Position numbers and translations under genes: made by a program
Part shown: positions 49,991-59,843 of the stretch, piece by piece
Position numbering within the stretch: position 1 is the first letter of the stretch
Layout: every line of letters starts with the position of its first letter
Notes under the pieces: generated by a model
The model's input: the letters and a program-made list of their open reading frames with translations, nothing else
The model's database searches: none
Told to the model about the DNA's origin: nothing
Source: Halalkaliarchaeum desulfuricum
GTDB lineage: Archaea > Halobacteriota > Halobacteria > Halobacteriales > Haloferacaceae
Reading direction: 5' to 3'
DNA length: 64,000 bases
NCBI RefSeq assembly: GCF_002952775.1
Contig: NZ_CP025066.1
Coordinates: 2,604,001-2,668,000, forward strand

Positions 49991-50449
49991 CTACTCGAAA
50001 TCCGGAAGGTCGTCCGGGGCGTCGTACTCCGCCTCCCAGTCGATGTACTCCGTTTTGAGTACCTCACAGACGATCTGTCCGAGTTCGGTGAGACCGGCGT
50101 TGATCCCGGAGACGGTCCCCCACGAGTCGAGTTCCGGGTGCAGGTCGCGGTGTTTCCAGTCCTCCGGGATCCCGGGCGCGTGATAGCCGACCCGATCGGC
50201 GAAATCGTCCCAGAAAAAGTCGTACTCTCGGATCAACCCCAGGTCGAGTACGATCTGCCACTCCGATTCCTCAAGGTCACTGGAGGCGGCCCACTCTTCG
50301 AAGGCGTCCTCCCAGGCTCCTTCCCGGAGGAGCTGCTCGAGTTCTGTCCGGCGGTAGTCGGTGTCGCCGACGATCTCAGCGTCCTCGTACTGGTTCGGGT
50401 CGATCTCCTCGAGTTCGGGGGGATCCGGCGGTTCGACGTCGAGACTCAT
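49991..50449 (-). CDS. Conserved acidic haloarchaeal protein, function unknown
   Basis: 152 residues from the ATG at 50449; the upstream open frame to 50839 is antisense to the protease gene and rejected. Very acidic (PDPPELEEIDPNQYEDAEIVG), with Trp-rich helices (EGAWEDAFEEWAASSDLEESEW) and a central YHAPGIPEDWKHRDLHPELDSW. No catalytic motif seen. Divergent from the HtrA gene. Confidence 0.65.
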   Translation of the reverse strand: MSLDVEPPDPPELEEIDPNQYEDAEIVGDTDYRRTELEQLLREGAWEDAFEEWAASSDLEESEWQIVLDLGLIREYDFFWDDFADRVGYHAPGIPEDWKHRDLHPELDSWGTVSGINAGLTELGQIVCEVLKTEYIDWEAEYDAPDDLPDFE

Positions 50450-50507
50450 ACCGTCCGGTGGGCTCCGAGACACAAAAAGACGACCGCCTCGGACGAATCC
50501 CGGCAGA

Positions 50508-50516
50508 GGATTTACC
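50508..50516 (+). promoter_or_regulatory. TATA-like box of the HtrA gene
   Basis: The AGGATTTAC region centred 28 nt before the ATG at 50540. Confidence 0.45.
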
Positions 50517-50539
50517 CGCCAAGAGCACGATGATAACAC

Positions 50540-51655
50540 ATGAAAAATACCCGACGTGGGTTTCTCGCTGCGGCCGGCGCGGTCGCGATCGCGGGCTGTA
50601 CGGGTCCGGCGTCCGAGGTCGGCCCGGAGGAGGATCCGAACGGTACCGAGTCGCCTGCCGGTGCCGGCGAGGGGAACGCGGCGGATCTGGCCGTCGAAGA
50701 GAGCAGTTCGGACACGTACGCCGCCGTCGCAGAGAGCGTCTCTAAGTCGGTCGTCAGGGTACAGATCTACGAGGACGGGTTCGAGGCAGGTCAGGGATCG
50801 GGCTTCCTTCATCGGGGCCACGTCGTCACGAACGAACACGTTGTCTACGGCGGAGAGACCGTCCGATTACAGTACTCCGACGGCTCCTGGTACGAGGCCG
50901 AGATCGTCGGGACGGATCCGTACAGCGACCTGGCGGTGTTGTCTTCAGGACGGGATCTCTCGGATGCGGACGCTCCCCCCGAACTGGAACTTGTCGACCG
51001 GACGCCCGAAATCGGGACCGAAGTGCTCGCGTTCGGCGCCCCGTTCGGACTCGGAGGGTCGGTGACACAGGGGATCGTAAGCGGCCGGAACCGGTCGCTT
51101 CCCGCGCCGAACAACTACCAGATCCCGGACGCGGTCCAGACCGACGCCGCCGTCAATCCGGGCAACAGCGGCGGCCCCCTCGTCACACTCGAGGCGGAGG
51201 TCGCCGGCGTAGTCACCGCGACCCGTGGGGAGAACGTCGGGTTCGCGGTGTCGGCACCGCTTGCAGACCGCATCGTTCCATCGCTCATCGAGGACGGCGA
51301 GTACGAACACTCCCGGCTCGGGGTACAGGTCCGACCAGTCACGCCCACTGTCGCGGAGGTAAACGACCTCGAGGAGGTTCGCGGCGTCTACGTCGTCGAG
51401 GTGGTTTCCGACGGCCCTGCCGACGGGGTTCTCGAGGGCGCCACCGGCTCGGAGACGGTCGGCGGTCAGTCGGTGCCGACCGGCGGAGACGTGATCGTCG
51501 GGTTCGCGGACACCGAGATCGATACGAACGAGGACCTCGCGCGGTTCCTGGCGCTCGAAACCTCACCGGACGAGACGATCGACGTTCACGTGATCCGCGA
51601 GGGGGAGCGAGTGACCGAATCGCTCACCCTGGGGACACGCCCCCCGGCACGGTAG
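50540..51655 (+). CDS. HtrA/DegP-type serine protease, Tat lipoprotein
   Basis: 371 residues. Tat motif TRRGFLA with lipobox ending at Cys20 (AIAGC), then a Ser/Asp/Glu-rich linker. Trypsin-fold protease with a complete triad: His100 (VTNEHVV), Asp130 (YSDLAVL), Ser210 (NPGNSGGPLV). One PDZ domain from ~255 to the end (RLGVQVRPVTP, GGDVIVGFADTEIDTNEDL). Works outside the membrane in quality control. Divergent from the small acidic protein gene. Confidence 0.92.
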   Translation: MKNTRRGFLAAAGAVAIAGCTGPASEVGPEEDPNGTESPAGAGEGNAADLAVEESSSDTYAAVAESVSKSVVRVQIYEDGFEAGQGSGFLHRGHVVTNEHVVYGGETVRLQYSDGSWYEAEIVGTDPYSDLAVLSSGRDLSDADAPPELELVDRTPEIGTEVLAFGAPFGLGGSVTQGIVSGRNRSLPAPNNYQIPDAVQTDAAVNPGNSGGPLVTLEAEVAGVVTATRGENVGFAVSAPLADRIVPSLIEDGEYEHSRLGVQVRPVTPTVAEVNDLEEVRGVYVVEVVSDGPADGVLEGATGSETVGGQSVPTGGDVIVGFADTEIDTNEDLARFLALETSPDETIDVHVIREGERVTESLTLGTRPPAR

Positions 51656-51683
51656 GCGGCGTCGGTTTCCGGTCGAAACAACG

Positions 51684-52082
51684 TCACTCCGATTCGAGCC
51701 TGTCGACGACGTCCTCGAGCTGTCGTCTGCGCTCCTCTTTTGCCCCGTCCCGTAGCGCGACCTCCTCGTCGGTCGGGCAGTCGACATCCGGGACCGGCGT
51801 CGGATCGCCCTCGTCGTCGAGGCTCGTCCGTCCGGTGTTGAACACGTAGCCCTCGATGATTGCGACCTCGCCGAGATCGATCGGGCTGATAAAGTCGACG
51901 TGGTCCATCGAGGCGGTCACCACGCCCCTGTTCGCGAACCGCATCGCCGCGATCGCGCCACAGACGTCCATCCAGTGCAGCACGACCCCACCCAGCGCAC
52001 GGCCGTAGGTGTTGGTGTCGTTCGGCAGCAGGATCTCGGTCATCTCGGTGTGTGATTCCGCGAGTGTTGCCGTCTCGTCCAT
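51684..52082 (-). CDS. Hotdog-fold acyl-CoA thioesterase with apparent internal deletion
   Basis: 132 residues from the ATG at 52082. The first part follows archaeal acyl-CoA thioesterases (NTYGRALGGVVLHWMDVCGAIAAMRFA, VTASMDHVDFISPIDLGEVAIIEGYVFNTGRTS), then jumps directly to the C-terminal DDEGDPTPVPDV. The two central beta strands, which in relatives run through a VRVRVRA...TTDSHFVFVAVD segment of about 30 residues, are missing in frame. The residual hotdog sheet would be incomplete. It may be non-functional. Confidence 0.7.
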   Translation of the reverse strand: MDETATLAESHTEMTEILLPNDTNTYGRALGGVVLHWMDVCGAIAAMRFANRGVVTASMDHVDFISPIDLGEVAIIEGYVFNTGRTSLDDEGDPTPVPDVDCPTDEEVALRDGAKEERRRQLEDVVDRLESE

Positions 52083-52126
52083 GGTAGGTGCTTTCGGGGA
52101 CGGATGCAAGAAAGTGGGCGTCGAGC

Positions 52127-52163
52127 GCCGACTCGGACACCGAGTGCCGACTCGGACACCGAG
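52127..52163. repeat. Tandem 19-bp repeat with hairpin potential
   Basis: GCCGACTCGGACACCGAG occurs at 52127-52144 and 52146-52163. Each copy contains CTCGG-ACA-CCGAG, able to form a stem-loop. It lies between the DUF151 gene and the thioesterase on the minus strand, so it could be a terminator for the former or a regulator of the latter. Confidence 0.6.
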
Positions 52164-52229
52164 CGCGGAGACGGGCGTCACCCCCGTCAGAACGGGGGAA
52201 TCGGGGGAGGAGGCGACAATACGTGACAG

Positions 52230-52862
52230 CTACTGCTCGTCGGATTCGTCGTCGGGATCGTCGGGATCCAGATCCCCGAACTCGTCGGAGGGATCGTCCC
52301 CGAACGGACCGTCATCGAAGGTGTCCCCTCCGAACTCTTCCTCGCCGAGATCCTCGAAATCGTCGGGATCGTCGAACGGATCGCCGACTTCTTCGAAGGG
52401 ATCCCCTCCAGGCATACCCTCCTCTTCGCCGGCCGGGGCGATCTCCTCGGGCGGGCGTCCGGCCTCGTCGATTATCTCGTCGCTCACGGTGATCGTACAG
52501 TCGACCCGGACCGCAAGCGCGATCGCATCGCTCGGGCGCGCATCGAAGACGAACGGCTCGGGTTCCCCGTTTTCGTACCGCTGTGCGTCCACCTTCGCGT
52601 AGAAGGTGCCGTCCGAGAGATCGTCGATTCGGATCCCATCGATCGCGCCGCCGAACTCGGTGACCATCTCGACCATCAGGTCGTGCGTCAGGGGGCGTTC
52701 GAACGGCTCCCCGGAGAGGGCGAGACGGATCGAGTCGGCCTGGTCGTGCGTGACGAAGATCGGCAGATACTCCCCGCGGACGTCGAGCACGATCGCGGGA
52801 ATGCGGCTCCCTTCCGGGCCGAGCCCGACACCGATCCCTTCCACTTCGGCCTCGTGATCCAT
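52230..52862 (-). CDS. DUF151 bifunctional nuclease-like protein with acidic tail
   Basis: 210 residues from the ATG at 52862. DUF151 domain in the first ~140: IPAIVLDVRGEYLPIFVTHDQADSIRLAL, LTHDLMVEMV, FVFDARPSDAIALAVRVDCTI. The last ~70 residues are low-complexity Asp/Glu/Gly/Pro repeats (GDPFEEVGDPFDDPDDFED). Plant and bacterial relatives have reported RNase/DNase activity, but no catalytic residue is defined. Confidence 0.8.
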   Translation of the reverse strand: MDHEAEVEGIGVGLGPEGSRIPAIVLDVRGEYLPIFVTHDQADSIRLALSGEPFERPLTHDLMVEMVTEFGGAIDGIRIDDLSDGTFYAKVDAQRYENGEPEPFVFDARPSDAIALAVRVDCTITVSDEIIDEAGRPPEEIAPAGEEEGMPGGDPFEEVGDPFDDPDDFEDLGEEEFGGDTFDDGPFGDDPSDEFGDLDPDDPDDESDEQ

Positions 52863-52936
52863 GTTTCCGGATTGGGCAGGGAAGTATGAATAGCTGTTCC
52901 TCGGGAGACGAAACGCGGACGCCCCGGGCTGTCGCG

Positions 52937-53725
52937 TCAGGGCCACCCGTATCGTGAACCGAGATACTGGATCGCGAATATGGCGAGCAGAACGCTCAAC
53001 CCGCCGAGGAAGAACACGACCCCGGGCGGCAACGCCGAGAACGTTCCCTCCGCGAGCGCCGACACCTGGTCGGCCGTCGTCGAGTAAAACTCGACGTCCT
53101 CGACGGCACGTTCGGCGACCTCTTCTTCCTCGGGAACTGGTGTCGGTTCGGGAGTGGGGGCGGGTGTTTCTTCGGGGGCAGGCGTCGGTGTCTCCTCGGG
53201 CACGGGGGTCTCTTCCGGCTCATCTTCGGCAACGGCAGGTCCCACGTCGTCATCGACGTCGTCGACGGTCGGAACGACACCAGGGGGCTCTGTCGCGAGC
53301 ATCGCGTGGGCGACGGCGCTGGCGGCCGCAAGCGCCCCAATCCCACCCAAAAGCCGGGTGAGTGCCGTTTTCAACCCGGTGCTTTCGGATTCCCGTCCAG
53401 CGAAAAGCACCAGGGGTTGATCAGACGGCGCGTACACGTTCATCTCTCTGCCTTTCTCGGAGTACACCGTGTCGACGACGTCGACGAGGTCGGCGTCTTC
53501 GAGTTTGGCGAGGTGATACTGGGTGTTCTGGAGCGTGGTGTCGACCCGGTTCGAGAGTTCGGAGGGCGTCCCCGGCTCCTCGTGCATCTCGGTGAGCAGG
53601 GCTCGAGCGGTGTCAGAGGAGAGCGCAGCGATCAGATCGTCGGCGTCGTCGCTGTCGACGCCGACTACGCGGGGATCTCCGTCCGACGGCTGTGGGTCGG
53701 ATCTGGAGGGCAACAGCCGGGACAT
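52937..53725 (-). CDS. ArsR-like winged-helix protein with membrane segments
   Basis: 262 residues from the ATG at 53725. N-terminal winged helix (ALSSDTARALLTEMHEEPGTPSELSNRVDTTLQNTQYHLAKLEDADLV) with wing KGREMNVYAPSDQPLVLFA; a hydrophobic segment (LLGGIGALAAASAVAHAML); a Pro/Glu/Thr spacer (EETPTPAPEETPAPTPEP); and a C-terminal helix (LPPGVVFFLGGLSVLLAIFAIQYLG). A membrane-tethered regulator. Haloarchaea have several such proteins, mostly uncharacterised. Confidence 0.75.
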   Translation of the reverse strand: MSRLLPSRSDPQPSDGDPRVVGVDSDDADDLIAALSSDTARALLTEMHEEPGTPSELSNRVDTTLQNTQYHLAKLEDADLVDVVDTVYSEKGREMNVYAPSDQPLVLFAGRESESTGLKTALTRLLGGIGALAAASAVAHAMLATEPPGVVPTVDDVDDDVGPAVAEDEPEETPVPEETPTPAPEETPAPTPEPTPVPEEEEVAERAVEDVEFYSTTADQVSALAEGTFSALPPGVVFFLGGLSVLLAIFAIQYLGSRYGWP

Positions 53726-53850
53726 ATCCGATCGGAGGAGACGGGAGTACACAAATCTTCTCCCTTTTCGTCCCTTCTGGTGCCGTTCGCCCAGTACCCG
53801 GTGTCGTCGCGTCGAACCGCTTGAAACAGCCTTCAGACGCGAAACAGCAT

Positions 53851-54411
53851 TCAGACGCCGAAGACTCGTGCCAACCCGCGAACACCGGCCGCGGCGGCGA
53901 GCAACAGCGTGATATATGCGACGTTTCCGATCCCAGCCGCAAGCAGGTACCGCCCGGCCGGATAGCTCCCGAGTCCCGCTGGAATCGCCATCACGCCCCG
54001 TATTCCCGGGACCAGGTTCGAGACGGCCACGGCCCAGCCGCCGTACGCGTCGAAGTATCGCTCGACGATCGACAGTCGGCGATCACCCACGCGTCGTTCG
54101 ACGATCTCGGGTAGACGATCGAGCCCCGGGACGGTCCGCCTGACCCCGAACAGTTCCGTCGCCTCCTCGTCGAATCCGCGTGCGAGGGTCCACTGTCCCA
54201 GTGTGGCGGCGACTGCGACGGCACCCCCGAGAACCGCCATCTCCGTCCGGGTGGGGACTGTCGCTGCGACGTAGCCGACGAACACCAGCGGCGGTTGCAG
54301 GATCTTCCCGACGAACATCCCCTCGGCGTAAAAGAGGATCACGAGGATCGGACCACCGACTGTGACTGCGACCGCGAGCGTTCGCGAGACGAGATCGAGT
54401 TCCGGCAGCAC
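53851..54411 (-). CDS. DedA / VTT-domain membrane protein
   Basis: 186 residues from a GTG. About five hydrophobic segments. DedA features: FYAEGMFVGKILQPPLVFVGYVAA (re-entrant loop with conserved Glu) and YFDAYGGWAVAVSNLVPGIRGVMAIPAGLGSY, matching the F-x-R-x-x-PG-x-R motif. Some bacterial DedA proteins flip undecaprenyl phosphate (UptA) or phosphatidylethanolamine, so it may move polyisoprenyl phosphates here too; specificity is unknown. Confidence 0.8.
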   Translation of the reverse strand: MLPELDLVSRTLAVAVTVGGPILVILFYAEGMFVGKILQPPLVFVGYVAATVPTRTEMAVLGGAVAVAATLGQWTLARGFDEEATELFGVRRTVPGLDRLPEIVERRVGDRRLSIVERYFDAYGGWAVAVSNLVPGIRGVMAIPAGLGSYPAGRYLLAAGIGNVAYITLLLAAAAGVRGLARVFGV

Positions 54412-54446
54412 AGCCTACCCGAGACCTGGAGATTCGTCGACGGCGT

Positions 54447-55634
54447 TCATTCGTTTTCGGGACTGCTGGGGTGGTAGTCGGTGTCGTATTCGCCGGGGCG
54501 ATCGTCGAGGCGGTCGGGATTGATCCGGCCGGAAAGCAGCATGAAATCCAGGATCGTGAGGTTCACCATCGCTTCCACGACCGGAACCGCACGCGGCGGC
54601 AGCGACGGGTCGTGCCGGCCGACGACCTGGATCTCTTTTTCTTCACCGGTCTCCCAGTCGGCGGTTCGTTGCGTTTTGGGGATCGACGTGGGCGCGTGGA
54701 GCGTCACTTCCCCGCAAATCGGCTGACCTGTGGTGATTCCACCCTGCAGGCCGCCGTGATCGTTGCCGACCGGTACTGGATCGCCCTCCTCGCTTACGGT
54801 TTCGGGATGCGACTCGCCGTCGTCGAACGTCCAGTCGTCGTTGCGTTCCGATCCAGTGACCGATGCCGCGTCCCGCCCGAGTCCGAACTCGAAGGCGGTC
54901 GTGGCTGGAACCGACAGCATAGCCTGTCCCAACCGTGCAGGGAACGCGTCGAACCGCGGGGCGCCGAGCCCGCGGGGCACCCCACGGGCCTCGAACTGGA
55001 CGGAACCGCCGATCGAATCGCCTTCCTTCTGGTACCGCTCGATCGCCTCGCGCATCCGCTCTGCCGTCTCGGGGTCGGCACACCGGACCTCGTTTTCTTC
55101 GCTGTGTTCCAGCAACTGATCGAAGCTTACGTCGGGTGCTTCGATGTCGCCGATTCGGTTGACGTGGGCTTTCACGCGCACGTCGTACTCGCTCTGTTCG
55201 AGCACCGCCTCGGCGACGGCGCCGGCGGCGACCCAGTTTACGGTTTCGCGTGCCGACGAGCGGCCACCCCCGCCCCAGTTGCGGGTGCCGAACTTCGCCG
55301 AATAGGTGTAATCGCCGTGGGAGGGACGTGGCGCCGTCACGTAGGGTTCGTACTTGCCCGACCGCGCGTCCTTGTTCTGGATCACCATCCCGATCGGCGT
55401 TCCGGTGGTATAGCCGTCCTGGAGCCCGGAGTTGATGACGACCTCGTCGGGCTCCCCTCTCGAGGTGGTGATCATCGACTGACCCGGCTTTCGCCGGTCG
55501 AGCTCCCGCTGGATGCGCTCCTCGTCGAGTTCGACGCCGGCGGGACAGCCCGAGACGGTGACGCCCATCGCCGGCCCGTGGCTCTCGCCGTACGTGGTGA
55601 CCTGGAACAGTCGGCCGAACCGATTTCCGTTCAT
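54447..55634 (-). CDS. aroC: Chorismate synthase
   Basis: Forms chorismate from EPSP, using reduced FMN. 395 residues. Signatures GESHGPAMGVTVSGCPAGVELDEE, RRKPGQSMITTSRGEPD, GGGGRSSARETVNWVAAGAVAEA and FEFGLGRDAASVTGSERNDDW. TATA at 55659-55667. Only 71 nt separate it from the 3' end of aroA, which lies upstream on the same strand; the two act consecutively in the shikimate pathway. Confidence 0.95.
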   Translation of the reverse strand: MNGNRFGRLFQVTTYGESHGPAMGVTVSGCPAGVELDEERIQRELDRRKPGQSMITTSRGEPDEVVINSGLQDGYTTGTPIGMVIQNKDARSGKYEPYVTAPRPSHGDYTYSAKFGTRNWGGGGRSSARETVNWVAAGAVAEAVLEQSEYDVRVKAHVNRIGDIEAPDVSFDQLLEHSEENEVRCADPETAERMREAIERYQKEGDSIGGSVQFEARGVPRGLGAPRFDAFPARLGQAMLSVPATTAFEFGLGRDAASVTGSERNDDWTFDDGESHPETVSEEGDPVPVGNDHGGLQGGITTGQPICGEVTLHAPTSIPKTQRTADWETGEEKEIQVVGRHDPSLPPRAVPVVEAMVNLTILDFMLLSGRINPDRLDDRPGEYDTDYHPSSPENE

Positions 55635-55658
55635 TACCCGTTGTGGGGTCCCCCAGGT

Positions 55659-55667
55659 AATTTAAGT
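55659..55667 (-). promoter_or_regulatory. TATA box of aroC
   Basis: ACTTAAATT on the minus strand, centred ~29 nt upstream of the ATG. aroC therefore has a promoter of its own, although aroA is just upstream. Confidence 0.55.
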
Positions 55668-55705
55668 ATTTGTTCGTCGATCGGTATCTCGATACCGAGA
55701 GTCTC

Positions 55706-57085
55706 TCACTCAGATCGCGATACCGACGCACCGAGATCGTACAGCGCGTCGAAGAACCCCGGGAACGAGACGTCGACGTGCTCTGCGCCGCGGATCGTCG
55801 TCGATCCGTCCGCGACGAGTCCGGCAACTGCAAGCGCCATCACGAGCCGGTGATCGCCTCGCCCGTCGACTGTCGCTCCCGTCAGGTCGGTTTCCTCGCC
55901 GTGGACGGTGAGGACGTCCCGCTCTTCGGTCACCTCCGCGCCCATCCGACCGAGCTCCTCGGCCATCGCCGTAACCCGATCCGTTTCCTTGTATCGAACG
56001 TGCTCGCAGTTGACGATCCGTGTGTCCCCGTCGGCGACGGCCCCCAGCGTTGCGATCGTCGGCAGCAGATCGGGGGTGTCGCCGACGTCGACGTCGACGC
56101 CCGAAAGCGCCGACTGTGCTACCCGAACCTGTCCGTTCTCGCGGTCCCACTCGATCGTCGCCCCCATCCGATCCAGTATGTCGACGATCGCGGCGTCGCC
56201 CTGCGCGCTCGGATGAGCACCGGCGACCAGAACGTCCTCGCCCGGGTCGCCCGCGACGGCGCCAGCGGCGAGCAGATACGACATCGACGAGAAGTCGCCC
56301 GGAACTGAGTACTCGCCCTCGGCTGGTTCGTACGACTGGCCCCCGGGAACGCAGAACCCGTCGGCACCCGCACTCACGACGTCGCCCGCACTCACGACGT
56401 CGCCCGCGCTCGCGACGTCGCCGTCGTCGGCCCCGCCGATCACGTCCACGGCTACACCGAACGAATCGAGCACGTCCAGCGTGATGTCGACGTACGGCGC
56501 CGACTTCAGCTCCGTCGTCAGCTCGATGTCGATTCCGTCCGTCGTGACCGCCCCGGCCATCAAAAGCGCCGTGACGTACTGGGAGGAGACGTCCCCCGGA
56601 ATCGATACCTCGCCGCCATCGACCGGCCCGAACACGACCAGGGGAGCCTGTCCGTTTCTCCGGGTGCTCTCTGCCCGGGCACCCAACTGTCCGAGCGCAT
56701 CCAGTAACGGCCCCTGCGGACGCGATCTGAGCGAGGCGTCCCCGGTCAGGACGGTGCCGCCGTCGGCGAGGGCGGCTGTCGCCGTCGTCAACCGCATCGT
56801 CGTCCCCGAGTTCGCACAGTCGATGACCTCCGCCGGCACGTCCGGTCGACCGTCGAATCCGGTGATCTCGAGGGTGCCGTCCTCCTTCAGGGATGCACGA
56901 TCGACCCCGCCGCCGTACCGTTCGACGGCCCGGGCCGTTGCTTTCGTGTCGGCGCTCCACAGCGGGTTCCGGACCAGCGCGCCGGCGCTGTACCCGGCCG
57001 CGAGGATCGCCCGATGGGTGTAGCTCTTCGAGGGCGGGGCGCGTACCCGCCCGGAGACGGACGATCGGGAGACGTGTGCGTCCAT
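55706..57085 (-). CDS. aroA: 3-phosphoshikimate 1-carboxyvinyltransferase (EPSP synthase)
   Basis: Transfers enolpyruvate from PEP to shikimate 3-phosphate. 459 residues from the ATG at 57085. Motifs: [98 protein letters not shown] and [17 protein letters not shown]. An insert of three near-identical six-residue repeats (SAGDVV type, 56367-56420) lies in a likely surface loop between [11 protein letters not shown] and [10 protein letters not shown]. Confidence 0.94.
   Translation of the reverse strand: MDAHVSRSSVSGRVRAPPSKSYTHRAILAAGYSAGALVRNPLWSADTKATARAVERYGGGVDRASLKEDGTLEITGFDGRPDVPAEVIDCANSGTTMRLTTATAALADGGTVLTGDASLRSRPQGPLLDALGQLGARAESTRRNGQAPLVVFGPVDGGEVSIPGDVSSQYVTALLMAGAVTTDGIDIELTTELKSAPYVDITLDVLDSFGVAVDVIGGADDGDVASAGDVVSAGDVVSAGADGFCVPGGQSYEPAEGEYSVPGDFSSMSYLLAAGAVAGDPGEDVLVAGAHPSAQGDAAIVDILDRMGATIEWDRENGQVRVAQSALSGVDVDVGDTPDLLPTIATLGAVADGDTRIVNCEHVRYKETDRVTAMAEELGRMGAEVTEERDVLTVHGEETDLTGATVDGRGDHRLVMALAVAGLVADGSTTIRGAEHVDVSFPGFFDALYDLGASVSRSE
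56367..56420. repeat. 18-bp triplicate tandem repeat inside aroA
   Basis: CCCGCACTCACGACGTCG twice without change and once with two substitutions, in frame. It encodes a DVxSAG x3 surface loop. Typical replication slippage; it lengthens the enzyme by up to 18 residues without frameshift. Confidence 0.9.
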
Positions 57086-57164
57086 GTCGCTATTCTCCAC
57101 CGGACGGAGGAAAGGGGTTCCGGCCGCGGCCAGGTTTCCGGGACGTCGCCTCGCCATGTCCGGC

Positions 57165-59843
57165 TCAATCGTCTCCTGCAAGGGACGGAATCGCCGGCAT
57201 CTCCTCGCGTCGGACGCTCGAGCGGTTCGTCGTCGCGTCCTTCTCGACGGTGAGCAGGTCGTCTGCGGCCGCGACGAGCTCCTCGTCGTGACTCACGATC
57301 ACGATCTGGCGGACCCCGAATTCCCGCATCTCCTCCACGAGCGTGACCAGCCGGGAAACGTGGCCGGCGTCGAGGAACACGGTCGGTTCATCGAGAATGA
57401 GTGGCGGTGTCGGTGCGGCCCCTTCGATCCCGGCCGACAACAGCCGGTAGATCGCGACCCGCAACGCCAGGTTGAAAAGCGCCCGCTCTCCCCCTGAAAG
57501 CTGTGCGGGCTCGAGCGGTTCGCCGTCCTTCTGGTACACTGTGAGTTCGTACTCGCCGTCGAGTTCGATGTGCGAGTAGGCATCGTTGCCGTACACGAGT
57601 TCGAACGTCTCGTTGAGCATCCCCTCGAGTGTCTCGACGTTCCGCTGGCGCAACTCCGCACGGAGATCGCCGTACAGCTGTTCGAGCGACTCGGCCTCCT
57701 CGTGGACCGACTCCAGGGCGTCGACCCGTTCGGCCAACTGGTCCCGCTCTTCCCGCAGGCGTTCGAGTTCCGACAGCTCCTTTTTTACGCCGCCGATCGA
57801 GTTCTGGAGTTCGTCTCTCGTCTCCTCGAGCCCCTCGAGTTCGGGTTTCGCTTCTTCGAGGTACGCCTCGGCCGTTCGTTTGTTCTCTCTGGCCGCTTCG
57901 ACCCGGTCGTCGTCGAACGACTCCCGGAGTTCGTCCCTCGCCTCGCGCTTTTCCCGGAGACGCTCTCGCCGTTCGTCGTTCAGTTCCTCGAGTGTCGACC
58001 GCCGTTCGCGGTGGCGGTCGATTCTCTCCTCCAGTTCGTCGATCTCTTCGAGCGTGGACTCGATCGACGAGAGCGTCTCCCGTTCGGACTCGATCGTTTC
58101 AAGTTTTCCTTCGAGGTGCTCGATGCGCTCTCGGGTCTCGGCTGCCTCCTCCCGTTTCGTCTCGGCGACCTCCGCGGCCTCGGCGGCCTGTTCCCGCAGC
58201 TCATCGGCCTTCTCACGAAGCGTTTCGGCCCGCTCTCGTCGCTCTTCGGCCGTCTCCCGGGCGTTCGTGAGCCGCTCCTCGCGGAGCTCTTTGGCGTTTT
58301 CCAGCTCCGCGAGACGCTGTTCGGCCTCGCGGAGTTCTTCAGCGTCCGCCAGTCGCTCTTCGAGACGGCTCACCGCATCGCGTGCGTCGGACAGTTCGGT
58401 CTCGAGTTCGGCGACGCGTTCGCGGTCCTCGTCGATCGAATCCACGTGCGGGGAGCCTTCGACCGGCTGTCCACACTCCGGGCACTTGCCGGCCGCGAGC
58501 AACTCTTCGACCTCCGCGACGCGCTCGCGAGCGTTCGACAGTTCGGTCTCGAGTTCGGCGACGCGTTCGCGGGCGGTCGACAGTTCCGACTGGATCTCCT
58601 CGCGCAGGCCGTCGGCGGTACCGGGTTCGACGTCCGCCTCGTCGAACTGATCCCGGACAGTGTCGATCTCGCCGTCGATCGACTCCAGCTTTTCCTCGTG
58701 TTCCTGTGCCGTCCGGTCGGCCGTCGCCGCGTCGGATTCTGCCTCCGCTGCGTCCGATTCGGTCTCCTCGGCCCGGTTTTCGAGCGTCGTCGCCTTCTCG
58801 GCGAGGTTCGTTGCCTGGTTCCGGAACCCCTCCTGGGTTACCCGAAGATCGCTCAGTTGCTCTTCGAGGTCGGCCTCCCTGTCGTCGAGTACGTCCCGAC
58901 GGGCGGCGATCGCCTCGTCGGTCGCAGCCTCGAGCTCTGCGTCGTCCCGGGCCGTCTCGAGTTCGCTTTCGAGGTCGTCGATGCGTTCTCTGGTCTCGGT
59001 GATCCGTTCTCGGAGCGTTTCTCGCTCGGTTTCGGCCTCCCGTATCGTTTCCTCTATTTCCTCGATTTCGCCGTCTAACGCCTCGATCTCGGCCGTTTTC
59101 TCTTCGTACTCTTCGAGTACGCGCTCTGCGTTGGCTTTCGTCTCTTCGGCCTCGTCGATCTGCGATTCGACCCGTTCGATCTCGTCGTCGACCTCGCCGA
59201 GCCGCGATTCGAGTTCGTTGAGCCGGCCGTGGAGGTCGGCGTTTTCCTTCCGTTCGATTCGGTCGGTTTTGTCCTCCAGTAACGTCCGTTTGGAATTGAG
59301 CAGGTCCTCGACCCCGAGCCGCGCATCGCCGGCCCGCTCGCGGTAGGTTTCGAGTTTCCCGAGCTGCAGCAGGTCGTCGATCATGTCCTGTCGCTGACTC
59401 GGGCTCGCGTTGATCAGCTTGTTCACCTCCCCCTGTCGGACGTACGCGCAGTTGAGAAACGCCTCCGCGTCCATCCGGAGCAGTTCGGTGACGAACCGCC
59501 GGACGTCGCGCGCCCCGTCGACGGTGACGTCCGGTCCGTCGAGGGTGCAATCGACGGTGCTCACCCGGTCGCCGCTCGCGCGGATCCGGCGGTAGATCCG
59601 GTAGTCATTACCGTCGTGGTGAAACGCCAGTTCGATTTCGGTCTCCTCTTGCCCGTTGGTGACCACCTCCTCGAGGGTGCCGTCGAGCGCCTTCGCGCCG
59701 TACAGCGCGAAGAAACACGCCTCCAGGAGCGACGATTTCCCGCTGCCGTTGAGCCCGTGAATCACAGTGACGCCGTCCCGGAGTCGTACCTCCGCGTCGG
59801 CATACGGCTTGAAGTTCGTTAGTTCGAGGCGCTCGAACCTCAT
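57165..59843 (-). CDS. rad50: Rad50 DNA double-strand break repair ATPase
   Basis: SMC-like ATPase of the Mre11-Rad50 complex, which processes and tethers broken DNA ends. 892 residues. Walker [14 protein letters not shown] at 30-42, long antiparallel coiled coils (~170-420 and ~480-720), zinc hook KCPECGQPV with Cys454/Cys457, signature [21 protein letters not shown] and Walker [16 protein letters not shown] near the C terminus. The start overlaps mre11 by 4 nt (ATGA). Confidence 0.96.
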   Translation of the reverse strand: MRFERLELTNFKPYADAEVRLRDGVTVIHGLNGSGKSSLLEACFFALYGAKALDGTLEEVVTNGQEETEIELAFHHDGNDYRIYRRIRASGDRVSTVDCTLDGPDVTVDGARDVRRFVTELLRMDAEAFLNCAYVRQGEVNKLINASPSQRQDMIDDLLQLGKLETYRERAGDARLGVEDLLNSKRTLLEDKTDRIERKENADLHGRLNELESRLGEVDDEIERVESQIDEAEETKANAERVLEEYEEKTAEIEALDGEIEEIEETIREAETERETLRERITETRERIDDLESELETARDDAELEAATDEAIAARRDVLDDREADLEEQLSDLRVTQEGFRNQATNLAEKATTLENRAEETESDAAEAESDAATADRTAQEHEEKLESIDGEIDTVRDQFDEADVEPGTADGLREEIQSELSTARERVAELETELSNARERVAEVEELLAAGKCPECGQPVEGSPHVDSIDEDRERVAELETELSDARDAVSRLEERLADAEELREAEQRLAELENAKELREERLTNARETAEERRERAETLREKADELREQAAEAAEVAETKREEAAETRERIEHLEGKLETIESERETLSSIESTLEEIDELEERIDRHRERRSTLEELNDERRERLREKREARDELRESFDDDRVEAARENKRTAEAYLEEAKPELEGLEETRDELQNSIGGVKKELSELERLREERDQLAERVDALESVHEEAESLEQLYGDLRAELRQRNVETLEGMLNETFELVYGNDAYSHIELDGEYELTVYQKDGEPLEPAQLSGGERALFNLALRVAIYRLLSAGIEGAAPTPPLILDEPTVFLDAGHVSRLVTLVEEMREFGVRQIVIVSHDEELVAAADDLLTVEKDATTNRSSVRREEMPAIPSLAGDD

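Noticed and set aside
57570-59078. Long Phe/Arg/Ser-rich frames antisense to rad50
   Set aside because: Complement of the Glu/Arg-rich coiled coil of Rad50; not a gene.
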